Shown one piece after another: positions 33,890-41,243 of a stretch of DNA of 42,603 nucleotides (positions within the stretch are counted from its first letter, which is position 1; every line of letters begins with the position of its first letter). A program made the position numbers and the translations under genes. Source of the stretch: an uncultured bacterium (GTDB taxonomy: Bacteria; Armatimonadota; HRBIN16). The notes under the pieces are model-generated. The model saw only the letters and a program-made list of their open reading frames with translations. It did not search any database and was not told where the DNA came from. The stretch covers positions 1-42,603 of the forward strand of contig CALJAP010000090.1 in the NCBI GenBank assembly GCA_938027655.1, given 5' to 3'.

Positions 33890-35335
33890 CTACGTTTCGC
33901 TGGAGCCAAGGCGCATGATAGCCTCTTCGATAATCCAGCGTTCCGATTGCGGAATACGCGCCTGTATCCGCCGGAGCAGTTCCACAGCGCGTGGGCTGGT
34001 ATTCCCTGCCAGCGCAATCAGTGCCCAGTGCCGCATGGTCGGATTGGACGAGTTGAGTGCGCTTTGCAGAGCGTTGACGCTGGCATCACCCATTGCAGAC
34101 AGGGCGCGCGCCGCAAGATAAGCTACGGTGGGGTTGCCAGCCGCGAGCTTCGCCGCCAACGGCTGCACCGCGGGCGCACCGAGAGCGGCCAGTGAGTTCG
34201 CCGCCGCCTCGCCGACGCCCCCGTCTGGGTCGGATAACGCCTCCAGCAGGTATGGGATGGCAGCAGATTGCCCTGTCTGCCCCAGCGCGGCAGCTGCGGT
34301 GCGGCGCACGCGGTAATCGGCATCTTTGAGTGCCACAGAGAGAGCACCCACCGCCGCCGGGTCGTTCATTCCGCCCAGCGATTCCGCCGCCAACCGACGC
34401 ACTTCGGGGTCTGGATGGCGGATTGCCTGAGCCAGTGCCGGGATGGCAGCACGTCCTGCGCGCGCCAGTGCCCCCACTGCCGCCGAGCGCAAAACGAGGT
34501 CTTCATCACGCAGGGCGCGTACCAGAGCATCTACCGCGCGTGGGCTGGCGATTTTGCCCAGTGCGACCGCCGCCTGCGCCCGCGCGTCACCATCGTCTTC
34601 GGGATTATTGACTGCCCGCAACAGGGCTTCTTCGGCGGAAGGATGGGCGATTGCCGCCAGCGCACCGATGACCGTGCGGCGCATTGCGGGAGAATCGTCC
34701 TGATGCCTCAGCAGCGCAGGCACAGCGCGGGGGTCACCCAGTTTGCCCAGCAGCTCGGCAACGGCAATACGCAACGCCTCATCTTTGTCGTCGATAAGGG
34801 GCAGCACCTGTGGCGTGCACACCTTGCCGATGCGCGACAGTGCATCGCTTGCCGCAGCGCGCGAGCCACCATCTTTCAGCGCATCCACCAGCTTGGGCAC
34901 GATAGGCTCGCCCAGCGTTGCCAGCGCTTTCGCCGCCCCTGCCCGCACATTGCTGTCGGCATCCTTCAGCGCGTCCAGCAACGGCTGTGGGTACTTCGGG
35001 GCGAGAGCGATGAGCTTTTGGGTCACGTGTTCACGCATCTTGATTTCAGGGTCTTTCTGCAGGGCAAGCAGCGCTTTCATCGCCTCCTCCGTGCCCAGAC
35101 GCTCGAAGGCATCCGCTGCCCTCATGCGGGCGGCGATAGGGCGCTGCTGTACTAAGTCGTATAGCGAATCGTGGGTCGCCATCAACTTTGCTGCAGCCAC
35201 TTGCTCCTCAGGACTCCTGCCCACCAGAGCGTCCACCGTCTTCTGGGTCTGCACGTTACGCCATATCGTCCAGCCAATAATGCCGCCGATAATGAGTATC
35301 CAGATTGCCCACCGTAGGGCTGCCGCTCGGTTCAT
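33890..35335 (-). CDS. Membrane-anchored HEAT-repeat protein
   Basis: A 481-aa protein with an N-terminal anchor (RWAIWILIIGGIIGWTIW) followed by about a dozen HEAT/PBS-type repeats of some 31 residues, for example DADSNVRAGAAKALATLGEPIVPKLVDALKDGG, DEDLVLRSAAVGALARAGRAAIPALAQAIRHPD and KDADYRVRRTAAAALGQTGQSAAIPYLLEALSDPD. Such solenoids bind partner proteins. No catalytic motif is present. The ATG lies right after a GGGAAGAGGG site with very short spacing. It converges on the secreted hydrolase 86 bases away and diverges from the PEP-CTERM gene. Confidence 0.92.
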   Translation of the reverse strand: MNRAAALRWAIWILIIGGIIGWTIWRNVQTQKTVDALVGRSPEEQVAAAKLMATHDSLYDLVQQRPIAARMRAADAFERLGTEEAMKALLALQKDPEIKMREHVTQKLIALAPKYPQPLLDALKDADSNVRAGAAKALATLGEPIVPKLVDALKDGGSRAAASDALSRIGKVCTPQVLPLIDDKDEALRIAVAELLGKLGDPRAVPALLRHQDDSPAMRRTVIGALAAIAHPSAEEALLRAVNNPEDDGDARAQAAVALGKIASPRAVDALVRALRDEDLVLRSAAVGALARAGRAAIPALAQAIRHPDPEVRRLAAESLGGMNDPAAVGALSVALKDADYRVRRTAAAALGQTGQSAAIPYLLEALSDPDGGVGEAAANSLAALGAPAVQPLAAKLAAGNPTVAYLAARALSAMGDASVNALQSALNSSNPTMRHWALIALAGNTSPRAVELLRRIQARIPQSERWIIEEAIMRLGSSET

Positions 35336-35431
35336 CCCTCTTCCCTCGCTCTAACGGTTTTGCTACGGTCTATTGCTTCTGTGTCGTTGGTGAGGAATCC
35401 TGCCCTGAAGAACCCTGTAGAACCCTGTAGC

Positions 35432-35449
35432 CGCAGGCTTTAGCCTGCG
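35432..35449. repeat. CGCAGGC-TTTA-GCCTGCG hairpin
   Basis: Perfect 7-bp stem in the 279-base gap between the divergent HEAT and PEP-CTERM genes. A tandem AGAACCCTGT / AGAACCCTGT lies just before it. The sequence looks like a dispersed palindrome type. The next 100 bases are strongly A+T-rich and hold a promoter. Confidence 0.5.
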
Positions 35450-35547
35450 CTTAGCTGTCCGCCTCTTAAAATTGCTGTGCATGATTTGCATATTAACGCA
35501 TAATCCAAATAAAAATATGAGTTTTTATTCAGTTTTATGGAATATTA

Positions 35548-35576
35548 TTGACACGAAATAATTTTTTCGCTATGCT
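35548..35576 (+). promoter_or_regulatory. Promoter of the PEP-CTERM gene
   Basis: Exact TTGACA, 17 bases with an AATAATTTTTT tract, then TATGCT, in an A+T-rich region. A start near 35583 gives a leader of about 30 bases to the ATG at 35615, with AAGGAGGT in it. One of the best promoters in the window; strong expression is likely. Confidence 0.75.
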
Positions 35577-35614
35577 TAGCCCGTAAGCAAACAAAATCTA
35601 AGGAGGTACGGAAC

Positions 35615-36295
35615 ATGAAACGGTTTTCGCTGATGCTCGCGGCGGCTATAGCGGTGTGGGCATTCACCGCGAAGGCAATGGCGTTCACGCCCATCTCCAG
35701 CCCGGATGCGGCGTACCTGGCGTCCACAACCTATATCGACCCGTCGGCAATATTGGACTGGACGAACGTGACTTCCATTTCCGACGGCACGCTGATCGTC
35801 TCCTTCAAAAACGCGGCGGGGTCTGCTCCGCTGACGATGAACAAACGAACGGCCCTAGGCAGCAGCTGGGCAACATGGAGCCAGGCTCCCGATTCGCAGC
35901 GCGGTGCAGGCGATGTTCTGCCCGTGTTCTACTCGAACGGGGCTACCGCGGCGCGATTCGTGCTCTCCTCGCCGGTGAACATCTTCGGCTTCGAAGCGGA
36001 GCCCGAGCCGTTCAGCGTGCATACAATGGTTGCCAGCTTCTACGACGCCTCGGACAACCTGCTGGGCACCATCTCGCGCAATGTGGATGGCATTGCTGGG
36101 GCACGCCTGTTCGCCGCCTCTTCGCCAACGCCCATCGCGTACGTGGTGTTCAGTTCTCAAGTGGACTGGGCGGTGGGTGCGTTCCGCTACGGCACGCTGG
36201 GCGGTCCCGTCATCCCCGAGCCGGGCACGATGGCGCTGTTCGGCACCGGGCTGGTAGCGGGTCTGCTTCCGCTTCGCCGACGACTGCGAGCGTAA
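35615..36295 (+). CDS. PEP-CTERM sorting domain protein
   Basis: A 226-aa exported protein: signal peptide MKRFSLMLAAAIAVWAFTAKAMA, a beta-rich body (DGTLIVSFKNAAGSAPLTMNKRTALGSSWATWS, then FVLSSPVNIFGFEAEPEPFSVHTMVASFYDASDNLLGTISR), and a C-terminal VIPEPGTMALFGTGLVAGLLPLRRRLRA, a textbook PEP-CTERM tail. It is processed by exosortase in species that have one and goes to the outer surface or extracellular matrix. The body pattern (edge strands with GFEAEP and YDASDNLLGTIS) recurs in many PEP-CTERM proteins of unknown role. The strong promoter and A+T-rich upstream region suggest it is made in quantity. Confidence 0.93.
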   Translation: MKRFSLMLAAAIAVWAFTAKAMAFTPISSPDAAYLASTTYIDPSAILDWTNVTSISDGTLIVSFKNAAGSAPLTMNKRTALGSSWATWSQAPDSQRGAGDVLPVFYSNGATAARFVLSSPVNIFGFEAEPEPFSVHTMVASFYDASDNLLGTISRNVDGIAGARLFAASSPTPIAYVVFSSQVDWAVGAFRYGTLGGPVIPEPGTMALFGTGLVAGLLPLRRRLRA

Positions 36296-36317
36296 GAACA
36301 AGAACCTCTCCCCCATT

Positions 36318-36468
36318 CCCTCTCCTACGCGGAGAGGGGAGCCGTTTGCACAACATCCCTCTTCCCTTGCAGCAAAGGTTGAACGATGTTAGATAACCTC
36401 TCCCCCCCTCTCCTACACGGAGAGGGGTGTCTCGCCTCGGAGGCCCCCTTCCCCTGTGGGGAAGGGGG
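36318..36468. terminator. Three hairpins between convergent genes
   Basis: The 197-base gap between the convergent PEP-CTERM and DUF2325-like genes holds three strong stems: CCCTCTCC/GGAGAGGG around TACGC (36318-36338), CCCTCTCC/GGAGAGGG around TACAC (36406-36426) and an 11-bp CCCCCTTCCCC/GGGGAAGGGGG around TGT (36444-36468). None has a T-run on either strand. The first two share the sequence of the hairpin at 11995, so this is a dispersed repeat type that may serve as bidirectional terminator. Confidence 0.55.
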
Positions 36469-36492
36469 ACGGGGGGATAGGTTCGAACACAT

Positions 36493-38313
36493 CTATCCCC
36501 TGCCGCACTGTTCCACAATCTGCTGTGCCAGATGGGTGACACCGTAACCCTTCGTCGCCATCACGAACTGTTTGCCGTACTGCTTGGCGATGTCGCGAGC
36601 CTCTTTCCAGCGCGTTCGGCTATAGCGCACCACCACAACGGTCATGTCGGCATTGCGGATACGCGCCTCCATGCTGTTCACGCTCTCGGCACCGTCCAGG
36701 TCGGGCCAGTCCACCTCGGCAAACTGCAGCGCCTCGCGGATATGCTGCTCCGCCTCCGCTCGCCGGTTAAAGCAGAGCATGAACAGCTTTTTGCCCTGCG
36801 TGATTTTGCGGGCTTCGCTCAGCAGGTCGCCGTTATGTTCGGGCTGAGGTTCCTCTTCCGGCTGTTGCTCCTGCGGCGCCTCTTTCTGTTCGCTCTTGAG
36901 CAGTTGTTTGCCCACGTTCACCAGAAACTTGCGAGCCGAGCTCTGTTCGGATTTTGTCAAAGCGCACCGATCCGGTACGGCAGGGTTTTCCAGCAAGAAA
37001 TCGTAGCCGCTCATCAGCGCACACAGTTCCTTATTCGAGTATGGTATTTGCGCCCGATGGCATGCGACCAGTGCGCACAGCAGGTCTTCCTCAAAGGTGT
37101 CTGGATTGGGCGCAGAGAGAACCGCTTGCAGTCGGGCAATCGCCTCCCGCTGTTGCGCCTTCTTCTGTACGCATCGCTTTGCCTCTTCCCAGTGCTCGTC
37201 AGCGTGTTTGATGAAATGCGATTGCCTTTGACGCGAGCTGTTTGCCGCCAGCATATCGAGGTCCCATTTGCGCGCTCTGGCTTCTTCCTGCACTGCATCA
37301 CGCAATGTGTCCGCCCCGTCCTGCTCAGCCAGTCTGCTCAGCAGTTGTTTAGATGTCCAGATTTGCTGAACCATCGGCACCGGAGCGGCGATGCTTTCCA
37401 GCAGAGGCACGCCGACGCCTTTGTCCATATCGGCGCGATGCTGTTCATACCATCTCCACATCTGCCAGCTTCTCGCCAGAGCCTCATAGCCGGTCTGCAG
37501 CGTTTCCAGCTCGTGCTCACTGAAATCGATGCCGAGGTCTAGGGGAGGTAACCACAGGTTGCGAAACCGTTCCTTAGCAAGGGTGGTCAGCTGCCTCTTC
37601 AGCTGGCTGGCATCCCACTCTCGCCCGTACACGGCTGCTTCAGGCTGTATCAGACGATAACGACACGCACATGCCAACAGCAGAGGCACCGCCTCTTCGC
37701 GAGCAAGGGTATGGTTCTCTACATAGTCAAGCCAGCTTGCCAAAGCCTCTAACCGCCCCGATAGCCGATTGCGCGCTTCTTCTTCCCGGGTGTCAACAGG
37801 CTCCGCAACCTTCCCTTCCGTTTGCGGTTGGGTGGGTTCAGCAGCAGGCGGGGCGGTGCTGGCTGGGGTAGGAGGCGTTTCAGTCACACTCGCCATTTGC
37901 GCTTCACCCTCTGCAGATGCGGTAGCAGGTACCTGTTCCACCGGCGGCTCCGCTTCCACTGGCTCCTCCGCTGCCCCTTGCGACGGCGAGGAGGAAACCG
38001 TTTGCTGCGAGAACGTCCATCCCTCCACCATCCGGTACATTGCCCGGAGAGCAAGAGGTATCTCGTCATCCTCGCAAGCGGCTGTCATTTCACAGAGCGC
38101 GTACAGCGCTTGTAGCGTGCTGGCTCCGCTAGCGGGTATCTCCCCACCTACACGGAGGGTTCTCCAGACCAACGTGAGGAAGTCCACAGTCAAAAGCAGA
38201 TGACGACGGCTGTCGCGATCGAGGCTTCGTGCTCTCATGCATGGCGCAAGAGCCAAAATAGCTTGTTCAGCCTGAAAGCACATCTCGGTAGATGTTGCGT
38301 CACCGGTAAGCAT
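36493..38313 (-). CDS. Orphan protein with DUF2325-like C-terminal domain
   Basis: A 606-aa protein. Residues 1-105 are helical; a Pro/Glu/Ala-rich linker (about 110-175) follows; then a long helical region (RLEALASWLDYVENHTLAREEAVPLLLACACRYRLI ... RKWDLDMLAANSSRQRQSHFIKHADEHWEEAKRCVQKKAQQREAI). The last 95 residues, KKLFMLCFNRRAEAEQHIREALQFAEVDWPDL ... RNADMTVVVVRYSRTRWKEARDIAKQYGKQFVMATKGYGVTHLAQQI, match the general pattern of DUF2325, a Rossmann-like domain of unproven function. I compared it from memory only. The ATG at 38313 has GGGAGGG 8 bases upstream. No partner gene lies on the same strand nearby. No signal or membrane segment is visible. Confidence 0.7.
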   Translation of the reverse strand: MLTGDATSTEMCFQAEQAILALAPCMRARSLDRDSRRHLLLTVDFLTLVWRTLRVGGEIPASGASTLQALYALCEMTAACEDDEIPLALRAMYRMVEGWTFSQQTVSSSPSQGAAEEPVEAEPPVEQVPATASAEGEAQMASVTETPPTPASTAPPAAEPTQPQTEGKVAEPVDTREEEARNRLSGRLEALASWLDYVENHTLAREEAVPLLLACACRYRLIQPEAAVYGREWDASQLKRQLTTLAKERFRNLWLPPLDLGIDFSEHELETLQTGYEALARSWQMWRWYEQHRADMDKGVGVPLLESIAAPVPMVQQIWTSKQLLSRLAEQDGADTLRDAVQEEARARKWDLDMLAANSSRQRQSHFIKHADEHWEEAKRCVQKKAQQREAIARLQAVLSAPNPDTFEEDLLCALVACHRAQIPYSNKELCALMSGYDFLLENPAVPDRCALTKSEQSSARKFLVNVGKQLLKSEQKEAPQEQQPEEEPQPEHNGDLLSEARKITQGKKLFMLCFNRRAEAEQHIREALQFAEVDWPDLDGAESVNSMEARIRNADMTVVVVRYSRTRWKEARDIAKQYGKQFVMATKGYGVTHLAQQIVEQCGRG

Positions 38314-38529
38314 CACAGCACCCTCCCTGAGAAGAATGTGTGTTGTATCTCTTTAGACACATAGATTCCCAAAAAAGTTTCAATTTGGCACTTACATACA
38401 TACAAACGACAAATTCAAGCGCGAAAATGGCAGGCTCAGCTGGCAGGGAAACACGAGGTCTTCGCCGTAAGTGAAAATTGCGGAGCGCGTCATTGTGGGC
38501 GCAGACGAGAAAACAGGAGGAAAAAACTT

Positions 38530-39930
38530 ATGCCGAAGATTACCATTGTGGGCGCGGGAGGATACGTCTTCCCCATCCGATTGACGGTAGATATCCTTTC
38601 CTTCCCTGCGCTGCAGGGTTCGAGCATTTACCTCTACGACATCGACGGCGAGCGGCTGGCTCGCTCCAAGCATCTCATCACCGGCATTGTGGAACGCAAC
38701 AACCTGCCCACCCGAGTGGAAGCGGGACTGGACCGTCGGGAGGCGTTGCGCGACGCAGATTACGTCATCGTTGCCTTTCAGGTGGGTGGTGTGGAGGCAT
38801 ACAAGTGGGATGTAGAAATCCCTCGTCAGTACGGGTTAGACCAGTGCGTGGGCGACACGCTGGGTCCTGGTGGAGTCTTTCGGGGGTTGCGCTCGATCGC
38901 CGTCTTCGAGGAGATAGCCCGCGACATGCATGACCTTTGCCCGGACGCGCTGATGCTGCAGTACGCCAACCCCATGTCCATCAACTGCTGGGCGCTGAAC
39001 CTGATGGGGATTAAGGTCGTTGGTTTGTGTCACAGCGTACAGGGAACTAGCAGGATGCTGGCGCACGAGCTGGGTGTGCCCTACGAAGAGGTCTCCTTCA
39101 AGTGTGGCGGTATCAACCATCAGGCGTGGTTTACCGAGTTCAAGCACAAGGGGGTAGACATGTATCCGCGCTTGCGCGAGGTGATGTTCCAGAAGTACCC
39201 GTCTCCACTGGAGGTTGACGCAGAAAGCAAACTGCCTACCAACCGCTTTGCCCAGCGTGGTCTAGACCACAAGGCAGAAGACGAGGTATACTACTACGAG
39301 CGCGTGCGCACCGAAATCATGCGCACTTTCGGCTACTTCCACACCGAGAGCTCGCACCACGGCAGCGAGTATGTGCCCTGGTTCCGCAAGAACCCGGACA
39401 TGGTGAACGCCTACATCCCCGTACGCTGGGATTACTACCAGATTTCCTGCTCGTATCAGGAGGAGAGCCATCAGGAGTACCTGCGTCAGCTGTGCGAAGG
39501 TCCGTTGCACCTGAGCGAGGAATATGGCGCACGCATCATCCACGCCTGCGAAACGGGCGAACCGGTGGTGATTTACGGCAACGTGCCCAACTGGGGCGCA
39601 CCCGGCACAGACCCCAAGCATTCGCGTTCGCACATCATCTCCAACCTGCCACAGGGCTGCTGTGTGGAGGTCGCCTGTCTGGTAGACCGCAACGGCGTGC
39701 AACCGGTCGCTTTCGGCGACCTGCCTCCTCAATGTGCAGCAATTAACCGTCAGAGTATCAACGTGCAAGAGCTGGCGGTGCTGGCGGCACTGAATCGTGA
39801 CCGTTCGCTGGTGTATCAGGCGGTGGCGATGGACCCGCTGACGGGAGCGTTGCTTACCCTTCCGCAGATTCGGCGCATGGTGGACGAGATGTTCGAAGCG
39901 GAGAAACGGTGGCTCCCGCAGTTCGAGTAG
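38530..39930 (+). CDS. melA: GH4-family alpha-galactosidase-type enzyme
   Basis: A 466-aa NAD- and metal-dependent glycosidase. The Rossmann start is KITIVGAGGYVFPIRLTVDIL. The conserved series QCVGDTLGPGGVFRGLRSI, LQYANPMSINCWALN, VGLCHSVQGTSRML (metal-binding Cys) and CGGINHQAWFTEF (metal-binding His) follow as in MelA. GH4 enzymes oxidise C3 of the sugar, eliminate the aglycone and reduce again. The substrate may be alpha-galactoside or a uronide; the symbol melA is by resemblance. The ATG has GGAGGAAAAAACTT before it. It diverges from the DUF2325-like gene and is cytoplasmic, which suits use of imported sugar. Confidence 0.9.
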   Translation: MPKITIVGAGGYVFPIRLTVDILSFPALQGSSIYLYDIDGERLARSKHLITGIVERNNLPTRVEAGLDRREALRDADYVIVAFQVGGVEAYKWDVEIPRQYGLDQCVGDTLGPGGVFRGLRSIAVFEEIARDMHDLCPDALMLQYANPMSINCWALNLMGIKVVGLCHSVQGTSRMLAHELGVPYEEVSFKCGGINHQAWFTEFKHKGVDMYPRLREVMFQKYPSPLEVDAESKLPTNRFAQRGLDHKAEDEVYYYERVRTEIMRTFGYFHTESSHHGSEYVPWFRKNPDMVNAYIPVRWDYYQISCSYQEESHQEYLRQLCEGPLHLSEEYGARIIHACETGEPVVIYGNVPNWGAPGTDPKHSRSHIISNLPQGCCVEVACLVDRNGVQPVAFGDLPPQCAAINRQSINVQELAVLAALNRDRSLVYQAVAMDPLTGALLTLPQIRRMVDEMFEAEKRWLPQFE

Positions 39931-40039
39931 GGTCTCACCTGGCTCGTCGGCTGCCCTCATGGGGGTAATCGCCCAGAATAAATCGCTTTTTAACATTTCT
40001 GGGGTACAACCCGGCTGAGTCCCTATGGGAGGCAGAAAG

Positions 40040-40228
40040 ATGATGACTAACGGTCACGACCTTGCTCAGGTAATCGAAGAGACCTGCCCACGCTGCGGAA
40101 GCAACCTGGCGTTGCACACCGCTGTCGACCTTCGGGGTAAAGATGCCGTCTACGTGCTGAAGTGCACCAATCGGCAGTGCGGTTACCGCCGGGTAAAGGA
40201 TGTCTTTCGCGTTGTGAAGGCAGCGTAA
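40040..40228 (+). CDS. Small zinc-ribbon protein
   Basis: A 62-aa protein. Cys pairs ETCPRCGSNLALHT and LKCTNRQCGYRR (CxxC and CxxxxC) build one zinc ribbon, with a basic tail (VKDVFRVVKAA). Similar small ribbons bind nucleic acid or proteins, but nothing more can be said. The ATG at 40040 has GGGAGG 7 bases upstream; the earlier ATG at 40025 contains that site. A strong hairpin follows the stop. Confidence 0.78.
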   Translation: MMTNGHDLAQVIEETCPRCGSNLALHTAVDLRGKDAVYVLKCTNRQCGYRRVKDVFRVVKAA

Positions 40229-40236
40229 TAAGAAGT

Positions 40237-40259
40237 GGGGGAAGGAGCACCCTTCCCCC
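40237..40259 (+). terminator. Hairpin after the zinc-ribbon gene
   Basis: Perfect 9-bp stem GGGGGAAGG / CCTTCCCCC around AGCAC, 9 bases past the TAA. No T-run follows, so it may be a partial terminator. Confidence 0.5.
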
Positions 40260-40337
40260 CGCGATTGCTATCTTACATACTCCCCCACGCGATATGGCAC
40301 ACCGATAAACACGGATACAACGGGCGAATCAGCGGAG

Positions 40338-40690
40338 ATTTCCAACGAAGCCATTTCGCACCATTACGACATGGACGCTTTCCTGCGAGAGGCGGCGCAT
40401 GTGCTGAAACCGGGCGGCGTGCTGTTAATCGCCGATGGCAACAACACAGCAAACCCCCTTCGCCGCCGCGACCCGAAGAGGTATGGAATCGCTTCGAGAA
40501 CGGACCGCCGGGCGAAGTGCACGGACACAAGTTAGAGACTCCCTATGTGGAGATGCGCCGACAAATCATTCGCTCCACTGCCCCCGACCTATCCGCAGAA
40601 GTTGTGGACCGGCTGGCGCTGGAGACCGCGTATATGAAGCGCGAGCAGGTAGTGCACGCAGTAAACGAATATCTGGCTAGCGGGAGGTAG
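40338..40690 (+). pseudogene. Frameshifted, 5'-truncated SAM-dependent methyltransferase remnant
   Basis: Two frames together give one methyltransferase C-terminal half. From 40338: ISNEAISHHYDMDAFLREAAHVLKPGGVLLIADGNNTANPLRRRDP (motifs IV-VI of class I methyltransferases, with the HVLKPGG block). Near 40480 the frame changes and continues in the 40235 frame as PEEVWNRFENGPPGEVHGHKLETPYVEMRRQIIRSTAPDLSAEVVDRLALETAYMKREQVVHAVNEYLASGR. One missing base at GACCCGAAGAGG (expected GACCCGGAAGAG) would explain it. No AdoMet-binding GxGxG part precedes; the bases before 40338 look like a dispersed repeat (CACGGATACAACGGGCGAATCAGCGG). The gene is dead. Confidence 0.75.
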
Positions 40691-40771
40691 AGCAATACGG
40701 TCTCTGGGCAAGGCACTATGCGGCGCTGGGCGGGGCAATACCCACATGGCTTAGCGTGCCCAACCGCCTTT

Positions 40772-40897
40772 TCACCGCGTTGACTGCGCTAACCTTACCG
40801 TTCGTGGTGAGGACTGACGCACGCGCACGGCGTCGAGGTAGAGGCGAATCGCCTGCGTGAGTTCGTCTGCCACAAGGCGAAGTGCGTAGGTTTTCAT
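40772..40897 (-). CDS. Possible 41-aa small protein with sequestered ribosome site
   Basis: A short ORF, MKTYALRLVADELTQAIRLYLDAVRVRQSSPRTVRLAQSTR, with a perfect AGGAGG 9 bases before its ATG. The AGG of that site lies in the 3' arm of a stem, GTGCCTC / GAGGCAC with a 16-base loop (40904-40933), so the messenger could hide its own ribosome site. The peptide would be a basic amphipathic helix. No family is recognised and length gives little coding evidence. Confidence 0.35.
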   Translation of the reverse strand: MKTYALRLVADELTQAIRLYLDAVRVRQSSPRTVRLAQSTR

Positions 40898-40989
40898 GTT
40901 TTCGTGCCTCCTGTGTTTGTGTGTGAGAGGCACAAGATGTAGTAGGCGAGAGGGGTTTTGAGCGGTTATTGCCACAAGATGTAGGGGTC

Positions 40990-41065
40990 TGGAGCCGACG
41001 GGCGGATTCGAACCGCCGACCTACGCATTACGAGTGCGCCGCTCTGCCAACTGAGCTACGCCGGC
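40990..41065 (-). tRNA. tRNA-Thr (anticodon CGU)
   Basis: On the minus strand: acceptor GCCGGCG pairs with CGTCGGC, discriminator T, encoded CCA. D arm GCTCAGTTGGCAGAGC; anticodon stem GCGCA / TGCGT with loop CTCGTAA (CGT); T arm GGCGGTTCGAATCCGCC. Its 5' end is 5 bases from the CCA of the tRNA-Pro fragment, so the two were once a Pro-Thr tRNA array. Confidence 0.95.
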
Positions 41066-41070
41066 ACATC

Positions 41071-41119
41071 TGGTCGGGGTGAGCGGACTTGAACCGCTGA
41101 CCTCCTGGCCCCCATCCAG
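41071..41119 (-). other. 3' half of tRNA-Pro(GGG), probable attachment site
   Basis: On the minus strand: CTGG, loop ATGGGGG (anticodon GGG), CCAGGAGGTC, T arm AGCGGTTCAAGTCCGCT, CACCCCG, A, CCA. This is a tRNA-Pro from the anticodon stem to the end. The matching 5' half (CGGGGTG... expected) is absent; instead three 10-bp tandem repeats fill the place. A displaced tRNA 3' half beside a tyrosine recombinase gene is the classic trace of integration, with the intact tRNA-Pro expected at the other end of the element, right of the window. Confidence 0.8.
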
Positions 41120-41147
41120 TCCGAGACAGTCCGCGACACTCCCAGAC
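41118..41147. repeat. Three tandem 10-bp repeats at the element boundary
   Basis: AGTCCGAGAC AGTCCGCGAC ACTCCCAGAC: three abutting 10-base units with two to three differences. They take the place of the tRNA-Pro 5' half between the tRNA remnant and the promoter. Ten bases is one helical turn, so they could be same-face binding sites for the recombinase or a helper protein. Confidence 0.6.
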
Positions 41148-41163
41148 AGCTAGTTGCACTATT

Positions 41164-41193
41164 ATTGTACCACAACCCCCTAAGTGCTGTCAA
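41164..41193 (-). promoter_or_regulatory. Strong minus-strand promoter reading into tRNA-Thr
   Basis: On the minus strand: exact TTGACA (41193-41188), 18 bases, TACAAT (41169-41164, 5 of 6). The start point would be near 41157, directly before the tandem repeats, the tRNA-Pro remnant and tRNA-Thr. It lies on the element side of the junction, between the recombinase gene and the tRNA. Confidence 0.75.
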
Positions 41194-41243
41194 CCTAATA
41201 CTTCAAATCGCAAGAAACATTGCATAGGAGGAGGATGCACACC

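Noticed and set aside
41071-41147. Complete tRNA-Pro
   Set aside because: The first 30 bases cannot pair with the acceptor strand or form a D arm; only the 3' half is tRNA.
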